Source: Dyadobacter bucti
GTDB lineage: Bacteria > Bacteroidota > Bacteroidia > Cytophagales > Spirosomataceae
DNA length: 64,000 bases
Assembly (NCBI RefSeq): GCF_005869225.1
Contig: NZ_SWFP01000002.1
Span: 434,001 to 498,000, forward strand
Direction of reading: 5' to 3'
Made by a program: the position numbers and the translations under genes
Notes under the pieces: generated by a model
What the model was told of the DNA's origin: nothing
Databases searched by the model: none
The model's input: the letters and a program-made list of their open reading frames with translations, nothing else
In this document: positions 34,715-43,694 of the stretch, piece after piece
Numbering within the stretch: position 1 is the stretch's first letter
Layout of the letters: each line of letters begins with the position of its first letter

Positions 34715-35577
34715 TAATGTTTCAGGTTCTTAAGATAAGCGATCGTCTGAGGTACTTGCGTAGCATAGCTCGGGCTTTCGTCTTCAATATAAAAATGCTC
34801 GATATCTGTTTTCAGGGCCGCTGTCAGGATTGCCGGAAGATCAAGCTGTCCTGTTCCCAGCGCCACATCGTTGGTTACCGGTGTGCCGCCCGACATATTT
34901 CCCTCCACACCTTTTCGCAGGTCTTTCAGGTGCATCAGTTTAAAGCGTTTAGGGTATTTTTTCAGGAGCGCAGCAGGATCCTGGCCCGGAAAGAATGTCC
35001 AAAGTATATCCATTTCAAAATTCACATATTTCGGATCGGTTTTCTGCACGATATAATCGAAAAGCGTTCCGTTTTCATGTTTTTCAAACTCATACCCGTG
35101 GTTATGGTAGCAGAACGACAAGCCAAAATCATCTTTTAGTTTTTTACCGATCTGGTTGAAATCGCTCACAGTCTTGTCGGCCATCGCCAATGTAAAGGCA
35201 CCTTCGTGAGGCACCCACGCCACCCTGACAAAACTCGCGCCCAGCGTTTTTGCATTTTGACCGACTTCGGCCGTTTTGTTGAGCGCGTCAGGATAGCTCA
35301 CTCCAAAAGAAGAGCATTTCATGCCACGGTCATCCAGCAGTTTCCGCAGTTCAGCGGCTGTCTTGCCAAACAAATTCGAAAATTCTATATCTGTAATGCC
35401 CAACGCTTTAATCGTATCCAACGTAGCAGCAGGATCTTTCGCAAAGCTGGCCCTGTACGTGTAGGAAACCATCCCGGGTGTTCTTGGGAAAACGAGTTTT
35501 CCCTTCTGAGCAAAAAGCGGAATGCTTATCGCTGATAAAATGGCTGAACAAATGACCAAGTGTTTGAATTTTAGCAT
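34714..35577 (-). CDS. Exported xylose-isomerase-like TIM-barrel protein
   Basis: This 287-residue protein has a signal peptide (residues 4-23, ending LFAQKG) followed by the sugar isomerase/epimerase barrel, with metal-site segments YHNHGYEFE, VNFEMDILW, FKLMHLKDL and HFYIEDE. Exported members of this family take part in 3-keto-glycoside processing in Bacteroidota, and the window holds a DUF1080/Gfo-Idh set at 56.7-58.8 kb, but the two loci are far apart. It overlaps the cytoplasmic paralogue by one base. The substrate is not readable. Confidence 0.82.
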   Translation of the reverse strand: MLKFKHLVICSAILSAISIPLFAQKGKLVFPRTPGMVSYTYRASFAKDPAATLDTIKALGITDIEFSNLFGKTAAELRKLLDDRGMKCSSFGVSYPDALNKTAEVGQNAKTLGASFVRVAWVPHEGAFTLAMADKTVSDFNQIGKKLKDDFGLSFCYHNHGYEFEKHENGTLFDYIVQKTDPKYVNFEMDILWTFFPGQDPAALLKKYPKRFKLMHLKDLRKGVEGNMSGGTPVTNDVALGTGQLDLPAILTAALKTDIEHFYIEDESPSYATQVPQTIAYLKNLKH

Positions 35578-35793
35578 AATGGTTTTTATAAAGGTCTGAC
35601 GATTGTACGGATCAAAAATGATGACGACTTTTCTGCCTTTATTCCCGTACCAAAGTTCGTTAAAGTATTGCTTTTACTGTGCCGTCCCTTTTATGTGAAC
35701 AGTTTTTTGCTCTTAGCATACCTCATCAACCTGGAATCACAAAATCCTTTCTTGCCAAAAAAGCCGGATAAGCCGACAGCAATATTATCCATT

Positions 35794-36252
35794 TCAAACC
35801 CCGAACTGGTTCAGATGATGATCTACGTGCTTGTAAAACATATTATTCCACTCTGGAATGGTCAGCACACCAAATGAATGCGAGGCGCGTCCCTCAAAAC
35901 CAGCTTCGCCCAGTTCATGCGTTTTACGGATATATCCGATCAAACGCCTCTTTTCCGTCTCAAAATCCCGGCTTCCTTTAATCAAAAATGCAGGAGCCGT
36001 CTGTGCATTCCGTTTGTAGGGCGTTTCGCTGGTAACACCATTTTTAATAAAAGTTTTCAATATCCATTTCATCAGAAAATTGGGTTTCGGGTGATTATCC
36101 TCAAATGTCATTTCATAAGCCACGCAACAGTGAGCGAGCATCTGGGCCACATCCATCTTTCCCCAGCCGGGTTGCGTGTCCGGTTTTAATGCATTGATCC
36201 TCGCAATAACATGGTCGGAAACGTCTTTGGTGAAAATATTCGGTAGTGCCAT
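35794..36252 (-). CDS. DUF1569 (DinB-superfamily) protein
   Basis: This 152-residue protein is predicted to be a four-helix bundle. The DUF1569/DinB features are visible: GWGKMDVAQMLAHCCVAYEM (about 29-48) with a metal-ligand-like His, and SFGVLTIPEWNNMFYKHVDHHLNQF at the end with a cluster of His. Members may bind metal and act as thiol-dependent transferases, but the role of this group is unknown. It is a lone gene, divergent from the large cytochrome protein gene and separated from the TIM-barrel pair by 216 bp without recognised features. Confidence 0.85.
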   Translation of the reverse strand: MALPNIFTKDVSDHVIARINALKPDTQPGWGKMDVAQMLAHCCVAYEMTFEDNHPKPNFLMKWILKTFIKNGVTSETPYKRNAQTAPAFLIKGSRDFETEKRRLIGYIRKTHELGEAGFEGRASHSFGVLTIPEWNNMFYKHVDHHLNQFGV

Positions 36253-36439
36253 TGGTAAAAGGGTTTATGGGTCAGGTTAAAAATGATGCCTGATATGATC
36301 AATTCCCGACATATCCCGGCGCGGATTGCAAGGTAGTAAGCCGTTTCGTTATAGTAGATTATCCCGGTTTAATATTTTATTAAATCAATGACATGACCCG
36401 GTCAATTCACTACCATAAACCCTTTAAGGACCAGCAAAT

Positions 36440-39400
36440 ATGACGCCCAAAGTTTTACTCAGCAGGATTTTTTTCGTCTCCTCCCTCACCATCACCACGC
36501 TGGTATTTGGCCAGAAAACACAATCCGTGCGCACCCGGATTTACACACCTGAAGAAGAGCTGGCCGGATTTAAACTGCCCGAGGGGTTTGTCATAGAACT
36601 GGTGGCCAGTGAGCGCGACAGTGTGATCAATCCCATAGACCTCACTTTCGATGACGCGGGAAGGCTCTGGACGCAAACCGCCAGAATGTACCCGCTGGAT
36701 CCGGTGGCTGATATCCAGTGGGACGACCTGCTGAGACTGATGGACGATCAGGAAGCCCAGAAAAACCATCCCAACTTTAAACGGGTACTGGACCTTTTCC
36801 AGGGCAAAACCAAGGGTACCGACAAGATACTCGTACTTTCGGACTTCTACGGAGGAAAAAAGGTAAAATCGAACGTCTGGGCCGACGGCCTGACCATCCC
36901 GATGAGCATATTACCTTACAAGGACGGAGCGTATGTTGCGCAGGGTTCCGAGTTGTTTTTTCTGAATGATTCCAATAAGGACGGAAAAGCTGACGTTCGC
37001 ACTCCTCTGCTAACGGGCTTCGGATTTACGGATACGCATACCATGGCGCACGTACTGATGCGGGCCCCGGGCGACTGGGTCCATTTCAGTCATGGAGCAT
37101 TGAACAAAGGAGAAGTCACTTCCCTGAAAAGCGGTACGAAGCTTAAAATCGATTACAGCAAGATCGTGCGGATGTCGCTGGATGCTAAAAAAATGGAACT
37201 GGTAAACAGTGGTCTCAATAATATCTGGGGTTACCAGATGCGGAGCGACGGCCAGTGGTATGGATCGGAAGCCAATGACCTGGGCTACTCGGTTACGCCT
37301 ATGGAACCGGGCATGTCATTTCCCGGTATCGGCAACGAACATCTTCGCCCATATCAACCTTTCGTACCTGAACACCATGAGTTCAGGGTTGGAGGAACGG
37401 GAATATCAGGCACAGCCTTCGCTGACGATGTTTCCGGATCTTTTCCTGATGCATACAGGAATGTAGCTTTTTTGGCTAATCCCATTACGAGTACCATCAA
37501 TGCAGTTCAGATTATCCGAAACGCCGATGGCAGTATTTCGTCCAAACACCTGCCCGACCTGCTGACGTCGGAGGATGACTGGTTCAGGCCGGTGAACATG
37601 GAATTTGGTCCCGACGGCTGCCTTTATATTGCCGACTGGTACAACAAGATCGTCTCCCATAACGAACTTCCAACCACGCACCCCGACCGCGACAAATCAC
37701 ACGGACGGATCTGGCGGATCAGGCATGTGAGCCAGAAACCGAGAGAAATTCCCGATATGTACCTGGTCAAAACCGAAGATCTTGTCAACCACCTGAAATC
37801 GCCTTCGACCTGGGAAAAACGGGCTGCCTGGCATCAAATCACAGACCGGCCGGAGGCAGAAACTAAACAACTGATACCTCAGCTGACAGCGCTGGCTTCC
37901 GACGGATCGCAGGATGAAATTACCCGCATTCATGCATTGTGGTCGCTAGAAGGCATCAGGCACTATGACGAGAATTTGTTGAACACCCTCCTTAAATCCG
38001 GTTCCGACAATCTCAAGAGGGAGGCGGTCCGCTCACTGACCAGCTTTTCGCTGAACCCGTCACAGATCTCATCGCGGTTAAAATCACTGGCAGATGATCC
38101 AAATCCTTCCGTACGATCACAAGTACTTCGCACCCTTTCCGATGCTGGCGAGACTGATCTGGCCGGGATCGATATATTGGTGCGCGCCTGCAAACCTGAG
38201 CTGCCTGGCAACAAAATGGGCGGTTCATACGAAAGAAAACAGGAACGTTTTCTGGCGCGGAAAGCCCTGGAACAATATGCAGGGCTTTCACAAAAATACA
38301 TCGACCAACCTATTGCGGGAGATATACCTGTGACCAATATATTATGGGCGGTGCAGGCTCTTCCTGATGCGCAGCGCGACGCGGCTTTTATGAAGTTCTG
38401 GCCAAAATCCGGCATAGCCCAGCTGGATGAATCCACATTTGTTAGTATTTCAAAAATGCTTTCGAAAAAAGACATTTATGAGATGGTGAAACCTGTATTC
38501 CAAGACCAGGCGAATGCGGCGGTTTATCTTGAATACGCAGTTCAAAATCAGGGAGAGGTGCAGTCTCCTGAACTTTCGGCATTGATGGAACTTCCGGTAA
38601 TTACGCTGCTGGGCAGCCAATCGCCCTCCGAAAAGGACCTGGCACTGGATGCCGCCGGACGTTTCAAAATTGAAAAAGCTCGCCAGGCCATTGTAGCCCT
38701 GATCAATCAAGAAGCTTCTGACAATACTTTAAAACTTGCATTAAGCGCACTGGAAAATGACCCAAAAGCCAATCAACAGGTGTTTGCCGGCATTGTACAA
38801 AACAAAAAATTCAGCTTCGACATCCGTTCCGCAGCGTTGGCCAGCCTTTCAAAAGCCGATCCGGTAGCCGGACAAAAAGCATTGACCAAATGGCTGCCCG
38901 AACTAAACGAAGTCGAAAAAAGCGAACTGGCCAGCAGTTTATCGGAATCCGGACAGGGTGCGGGCGTACTTGTCAATATGCATGAGAAAAAACTGATTCA
39001 ACTTGCGGCGTTCGATATGTCCGCTGCCGAGCGCATCGTCAATTCCAACCGCAACGACCGCCGGGGACTGGCCATCATGGAAGGTGTCAAAAAGCGTGAC
39101 GAAGAAAAGAAGAAAGCTTTCAAGGGCAGGCTCGATAAATATATGACGGTGGCGCAAAAAAACACCGGGAACCCGGAAGCCGGCAAAGTACTGTTTCAAA
39201 CCTGTTTATCATGCCACCAGGTGGCAGGTAAGGGTCAGAATATAGCACCGGCGCTGGACGGTTCGGCTTCCCGCGAAAATGAGGCACTTCTCACGGCGAT
39301 CCTGGATCCCGACGCTGCGGTTGAGTCCGGATACTCTATATACCGCGTGATCAAAAAGGACGGCAGCAGCGTGGAAGGATATCTGGTCAATAAAGACGAG

Positions 39401-39571
39401 CGCGGCACGACTGTGGCTTTTATGGGTGGCGGAAAAGTTTTCATTGAGGCCAACCTTATCCGCAACCAATACTCCCTTGGCGGCCGCTCCTTTATGCAAA
39501 AAGGCCTGATCGATAATTATTCAGATAAGCAGGTGGCCGATCTGCTTTCCTACATACGCACTTTGAAGTAA
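36440..39571 (+). CDS. Large propeller/HEAT-repeat/cytochrome c protein (PVC-type heme-binding family)
   Basis: This 1043-residue exported protein has a signal peptide (residues 1-24, ending VFGQ) and the family opening AGFKLPEGFVIELVAS, also seen in the protein at 5801-8038. A beta-propeller follows to about residue 430 (MEFGPDGCLYIADWYNKIVSH), then HEAT-like helical repeats (about 450-880), and a single heme site CLSCH at residues 922-926 with a C-terminal domain (AILDPDAAVESGYSIYRV). The domain order is that of PVC-type membrane-bound dehydrogenases. It probably acts in periplasmic oxidation with heme as electron outlet. It stands alone, with divergent and convergent neighbours, and ends in a bidirectional terminator. 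Confidence 0.85.
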   Translation: MTPKVLLSRIFFVSSLTITTLVFGQKTQSVRTRIYTPEEELAGFKLPEGFVIELVASERDSVINPIDLTFDDAGRLWTQTARMYPLDPVADIQWDDLLRLMDDQEAQKNHPNFKRVLDLFQGKTKGTDKILVLSDFYGGKKVKSNVWADGLTIPMSILPYKDGAYVAQGSELFFLNDSNKDGKADVRTPLLTGFGFTDTHTMAHVLMRAPGDWVHFSHGALNKGEVTSLKSGTKLKIDYSKIVRMSLDAKKMELVNSGLNNIWGYQMRSDGQWYGSEANDLGYSVTPMEPGMSFPGIGNEHLRPYQPFVPEHHEFRVGGTGISGTAFADDVSGSFPDAYRNVAFLANPITSTINAVQIIRNADGSISSKHLPDLLTSEDDWFRPVNMEFGPDGCLYIADWYNKIVSHNELPTTHPDRDKSHGRIWRIRHVSQKPREIPDMYLVKTEDLVNHLKSPSTWEKRAAWHQITDRPEAETKQLIPQLTALASDGSQDEITRIHALWSLEGIRHYDENLLNTLLKSGSDNLKREAVRSLTSFSLNPSQISSRLKSLADDPNPSVRSQVLRTLSDAGETDLAGIDILVRACKPELPGNKMGGSYERKQERFLARKALEQYAGLSQKYIDQPIAGDIPVTNILWAVQALPDAQRDAAFMKFWPKSGIAQLDESTFVSISKMLSKKDIYEMVKPVFQDQANAAVYLEYAVQNQGEVQSPELSALMELPVITLLGSQSPSEKDLALDAAGRFKIEKARQAIVALINQEASDNTLKLALSALENDPKANQQVFAGIVQNKKFSFDIRSAALASLSKADPVAGQKALTKWLPELNEVEKSELASSLSESGQGAGVLVNMHEKKLIQLAAFDMSAAERIVNSNRNDRRGLAIMEGVKKRDEEKKKAFKGRLDKYMTVAQKNTGNPEAGKVLFQTCLSCHQVAGKGQNIAPALDGSASRENEALLTAILDPDAAVESGYSIYRVIKKDGSSVEGYLVNKDERGTTVAFMGGGKVFIEANLIRNQYSLGGRSFMQKGLIDNYSDKQVADLLSYIRTLK

Positions 39572-39584
39572 CCGACAACCCAGC

Positions 39585-39637
39585 AATAAAAAAAGTAGCC
39601 TGCCTCTGATCTGATCAGGAACAGGTTATTTTTTTGT
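39585..39637. terminator. Bidirectional terminator between convergent genes
   Basis: An A-run (AATAAAAAAA), a stem built from CCTG...CAGG and CTGATC-t-GATCAG, and a T-run (TTATTTTTTTG) make a hairpin that can terminate both the plus-strand cytochrome gene and the minus-strand gene whose stop codon (39626-39628) lies inside it. Confidence 0.75.
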
Positions 39638-42600
39638 TTTTGCGGGAATAATCTTTCTAACCGGTTTCGCAGTCTTCGGACTGTCGGCGGGAGCAACCTG
39701 GGAAGGAAGCGGCTTCACGCGAAGAAGTGTGATCTGGGAAACAAGATTCGGACTGTTGTTCCAGTTGTACTCGATCACATAGAGATTACCATTTACCACA
39801 TCTTCCACAAGATCAAGGGGATTACCAAAACCGGACATACCCACCAACCCGCTGTTACCTGAACCGGTAGTGACCTTTACAATATCGTAAATCGCATCAT
39901 CAGCCTTGTTGGCGGTTTTAACCATCGAACCTGGTTCCATCACCGTGATATCCCCTCCCCCGGAAAACCGGCAGACAAGCAGCTTGCCTTTCAGCACTCC
40001 GTTGAAAGTATTGCTTTTATACTCAATAACTCCATTGGGCGATTTATTGAGTCCAAAATCATAACCTGGACGGTAGTTTACATCTGCTTTTACCGAAGGC
40101 AGGTATAACGAATTATCATCATATCCCCGGTTCAATACATACTCTCCTCGCAACGGATTAGGATGCCCGTAGTACCCCACAGGCCTGTTGGGGTTCACAC
40201 GGAAAAGCCAGTCATGCTGAACCTGCGTGCCTGAGGTTGCCGGGATAGCCGGGCCTTTATAAAATGAACCATTCGCCCGTCTCGTTCCTGCTACGGAAGC
40301 CGGTGAATTCCCTCCGCCTCCGGATCCGTTTGTGGGCAGATAAAGCTGACCATTGGAATGCCAGAGCAAATCAAAAGCATTACGGACGCCGGACGCAAAA
40401 ATAGTTAACGGTGAATTTTTTCCGTATGGATTGTAAGTGCCGTCTTTCATTGTCGCCGAAACGGCCGGTGCGCGATTTATCAAGTCCTGATTCGAGGTTG
40501 TCTGCACATTCAGAGGCAGACGGAATGTTTTGAGTTTATTCAGGTCCAGCCGCAACACTGTTCCCGCCAGCAGACTTTCTTCCTGCTGCCAGTCGTCGTC
40601 GTACAATCCTGCGGAACTGTTGCTTCCCTGGCTCATATAAAGCGCACCATCGGGCCCGAAAGCGAGACTATTGATCAGGTGGTCCCGTTTTGACCTTGGA
40701 AGGCGTGTGATGAGCAGCTGTTCCGTTTCGAGATTAGCACCAGCCAGACGGGAAAGGTTACCGTCAAATTCCGGTGCTCCCGAAAGCCCACCGGATGAAT
40801 GCGTAACATATAATATCAAGTTAGATGCCGTTGATTTGGGATCAAAAGCAATTCCCACCGCCGAACGAACCCCATGTTTTTTAACCAAAGTATTCATAGC
40901 CTGCAACCCGGTGAGCAAACCCGTGCTATGGTTAATAACAAAGCGTTCAACCACTCCGTCGAGACGTAGTGCATACAATTTACCATCCGGCCCGACAGTC
41001 AGGGAGCTGTATTTCTTGTTCTGCGTACCGGGCAACGGAACTCTGGTAAACTGAGCGTTCAGAATATTGCTAGAGTCGATCTCGGCAGCGTCGGTTGTGA
41101 AAGTAGCCTCATACGGGGCAATGGGGACACCCGCGTAAGATTTGACAGCAGGCGTAACAATAAACCGGTAAACAGTGTTCGGTTCGAGGCTGCTGGATGG
41201 GGTGAAACTGATCGCATCACCTCCTCCCGTACCCTGTACAACGCCTCTGACTCCTGAATAGACCCCATTTACATATTTCAGCAGGCCAACCGACCTGTTG
41301 GTGATCGTGCTGTTATCAATACCTCCCTTATGCCCTTTCGAAACCGGAACCGACAAGCTATTGGCGGCAATGCTCGCGGTGCTCAGGCTCACTTTTTTCT
41401 CGCCGTTCACAGGCGTGGAAGAAACCACGTAGGGTCGCGTCTTATCGACAACGTTCAGCTGTATTTCCATGACAGCACTTGTGCACTGTTCGGAGGTAAC
41501 TTTGACACTTGCTTTATAAATCCCCGGCGGCAGCCTGCGGGCAGCAGAGTAATCGAAGGTCACTGCGGTCTGCGCAGCTTTGGGTGACGGGTTAAATTTA
41601 AGCCAACCTTTGGCACGAGGGCCATATACTGCTGTGATCTTATACGGGAGCACAACATTATTTGAAGAGCCCAGCATCACGGAAAACACACTCTTCCCGA
41701 CGCTGCCTTTTTTCAGTATTATGTTCGATGTCTTGGTTCCCCAGTACAGGTACGGGCGCAAAGAAACAGGTACAATGTTGACATAATTGATCTTCGTGCT
41801 CTTCCCGCCGTCCGCGTTGATCGTCAGATGCTCGTCATTGACCTTTACGCGTACAGTAGCCGATTTGAAACGACTGATAGTTCCCTTTTTTCCATTCGGG
41901 ACAAATGCTTTGACGGCACTAACACCTTCAACATTGAGGATATGCTTTTCAGGCATGAGCGTAACACTGCCATCCCCTGCCGACACCGTCACGTCATAAG
42001 TACCATTCGGAACCCTTACCTCCCAGTAGCCTTCGGTTTTCACCCCTTTCCAGGGAGCTTTTATATGATTAGCCTGCATGTGAATAAGCGTTGCCAGCAG
42101 TACGTCGTCCGGCGTATTGCGGTTTCGGCCGTTGGCTGTAAGATCAAGCACACTACCATCCACCCTCTTTTTCCAGCCGTAGTACAACCCTACTCCCTGG
42201 TAAGCCCCTGTCCGCAACCCGAAGGGCTGACCGTAATCTCTCAGGTGACCCAGGGGCGGAATGGTTTGCGGGTCCTGAAAATTGATGTTGATAGCATGTT
42301 TATCCAGCGGTTCTATCACATGCAGATCGATCAGTAAGGTACCCGACTTGTATCCCGGCGCACTGCAGGTAACCATCACGCGGTAATTGCCGGCAGGTAC
42401 ATTCGAATTGATTTGAGCGGGACCTAATCGCAGTATACCGGTTGTTGTTTTAGGAAGATTGAGCCACGCTGCTTTTGTCTTGGACAAATTATACAGCGGA
42501 GCCTCGGTGTCCGCCACCACGCTGGTAGATTGTCTGTTCACAGCCTGACCTTTGAGCACTGTAAAGGTGAGTTTCTTTTTTGAAAACGAAAGTAGCTTGG

Positions 42601-42991
42601 GTTCGCCGGTATCAATGACACTGAATTTGTACGGACGGGAAATCGTTTCATTTCTGTTGGAATCTGTAGCTTTAACTTTTACGGTATACTTGCCCGGCTT
42701 TTGTATCCTTACAGGTCCCCGGTAGTTCACAAAGTCGCTGTCGTTAACCGCGTACTGCAATGAAGCGATCCTGGACCCGCCTGCGGATATAATAAGTTCT
42801 GCTTCGTTATTATATACGCCGGGTGCATGGAGCGATCCCGAAACCCTTGCGCTGGCAGCGGGCACGAGGGTATCTGCTTTCTCAAAAACTAAAAAAAAGT
42901 CTGAACGGGTGGCATGATCTGACTTGAACTTGGCAGAGAAAGGTTCACTTACAACGGCTGTGCAAAAAACACACGATATCAGAAATATCAT
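39626..42991 (-). CDS. Exported multidomain protein: Ig-like/malectin-like modules plus sugar-dehydrogenase-type beta-propeller
   Basis: The start is placed at the ATG (42991) that begins a signal peptide (MIFLISCVFCTAVVS); a TTG-initiated extension reaches 43051. The 1121-residue protein has a chitobiase-C-terminal-like sandwich (about 45-125, ASLQYAVNDSDFVNYRGPV), Ig-like segments, a malectin-like region (about 225-410, ININFQDPQTIPPLG and YWEVRVPNGTYDVTVSAGD), another Ig-like domain (about 515-630, PYVVSSTPVNGEKKV), and a glucose/sorbosone-dehydrogenase-like propeller (about 640-1090, FGPDGALYMSQGSNS). The C-terminal tail is Lys/Pro-rich. It is probably a surface glycan-binding or oxidising protein. 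It is a lone gene with 643 non-coding bp upstream of the extended frame. Confidence 0.7.
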   Translation of the reverse strand: MIFLISCVFCTAVVSEPFSAKFKSDHATRSDFFLVFEKADTLVPAASARVSGSLHAPGVYNNEAELIISAGGSRIASLQYAVNDSDFVNYRGPVRIQKPGKYTVKVKATDSNRNETISRPYKFSVIDTGEPKLLSFSKKKLTFTVLKGQAVNRQSTSVVADTEAPLYNLSKTKAAWLNLPKTTTGILRLGPAQINSNVPAGNYRVMVTCSAPGYKSGTLLIDLHVIEPLDKHAININFQDPQTIPPLGHLRDYGQPFGLRTGAYQGVGLYYGWKKRVDGSVLDLTANGRNRNTPDDVLLATLIHMQANHIKAPWKGVKTEGYWEVRVPNGTYDVTVSAGDGSVTLMPEKHILNVEGVSAVKAFVPNGKKGTISRFKSATVRVKVNDEHLTINADGGKSTKINYVNIVPVSLRPYLYWGTKTSNIILKKGSVGKSVFSVMLGSSNNVVLPYKITAVYGPRAKGWLKFNPSPKAAQTAVTFDYSAARRLPPGIYKASVKVTSEQCTSAVMEIQLNVVDKTRPYVVSSTPVNGEKKVSLSTASIAANSLSVPVSKGHKGGIDNSTITNRSVGLLKYVNGVYSGVRGVVQGTGGGDAISFTPSSSLEPNTVYRFIVTPAVKSYAGVPIAPYEATFTTDAAEIDSSNILNAQFTRVPLPGTQNKKYSSLTVGPDGKLYALRLDGVVERFVINHSTGLLTGLQAMNTLVKKHGVRSAVGIAFDPKSTASNLILYVTHSSGGLSGAPEFDGNLSRLAGANLETEQLLITRLPRSKRDHLINSLAFGPDGALYMSQGSNSSAGLYDDDWQQEESLLAGTVLRLDLNKLKTFRLPLNVQTTSNQDLINRAPAVSATMKDGTYNPYGKNSPLTIFASGVRNAFDLLWHSNGQLYLPTNGSGGGGNSPASVAGTRRANGSFYKGPAIPATSGTQVQHDWLFRVNPNRPVGYYGHPNPLRGEYVLNRGYDDNSLYLPSVKADVNYRPGYDFGLNKSPNGVIEYKSNTFNGVLKGKLLVCRFSGGGDITVMEPGSMVKTANKADDAIYDIVKVTTGSGNSGLVGMSGFGNPLDLVEDVVNGNLYVIEYNWNNSPNLVSQITLLRVKPLPSQVAPADSPKTAKPVRKIIPAKTKK

Positions 42992-43051
42992 GTTTGTCAA
43001 ATAAAACACTCTTAACGTCAGATATAATTCAGGGTACGTAGTTTTTTTCAA

Positions 43052-43694
43052 AATTTATTATTTTAAGATCCCCGATGAGTTATTCAGCCGGATATTTTGC
43101 CCGGTGAAACCTTGTTTTTTACCACTTCACCCAACTTAAGTTTCTGTATCAGAACAGCATGCCAAACGAGGCCAGAATATTATTCATCGAATTAAATTCC
43201 AATAAAACGGACAAATTAGTGAATTAATGAAACATTGGCAAGCTAAAAGACAAACTATATCCGTGTAAACATCCAACTTTGGGATCAACTTTGTAGATTT
43301 TTACACCAATTTGTCTGAAATATGTACAACTTGTTCGCTAAATTATTTTAAGTTTTTCTATCAAAAGATGGCTTAGATCATTCCAATAATTTTAAAACAA
43401 ATTAATAAACAGAGTAACTTTTATCAATATACGTCGCCTGTTAAAATGAGGGTCATCATTTGCAAAAATAAGTTTAATCATATTTCGGCATGAGATCTTT
43501 TTGGGGTAAAAATCCGGATCGCGCTTTTATTCAGACAGACCTCAAAATTTTTATCCATTTTTTGGGATCAAAATCTTCGCTCATTTCCAAAGAAATATTT
43601 TGGCCTTTTTTACACATTTCGGTACCCTGATCTGTCGGATGCTTTAAAACTAGTTGTAAAATGCGCGGGAGAATAATAAAAAATCAAAGGGGCA
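43052..43694. other. Intergenic stretch, AT-rich, no gene recognised
   Basis: The 643 bp between two minus-strand genes are clearly more AT-rich than the flanking coding sequence. No reading frame with coding character, no hairpin followed by a T-run and no convincing promoter near the downstream start were seen. TATTTTTG on the minus strand near 43460 fits a -7 box but is about 400 bp from the start. Confidence 0.6.

Noticed and set aside
42992..43051. TTG-initiated extension of the multidomain propeller protein
   Set aside because: The ATG at 42991 already begins a compact signal peptide; the extension only lengthens the n-region. It is still possible.
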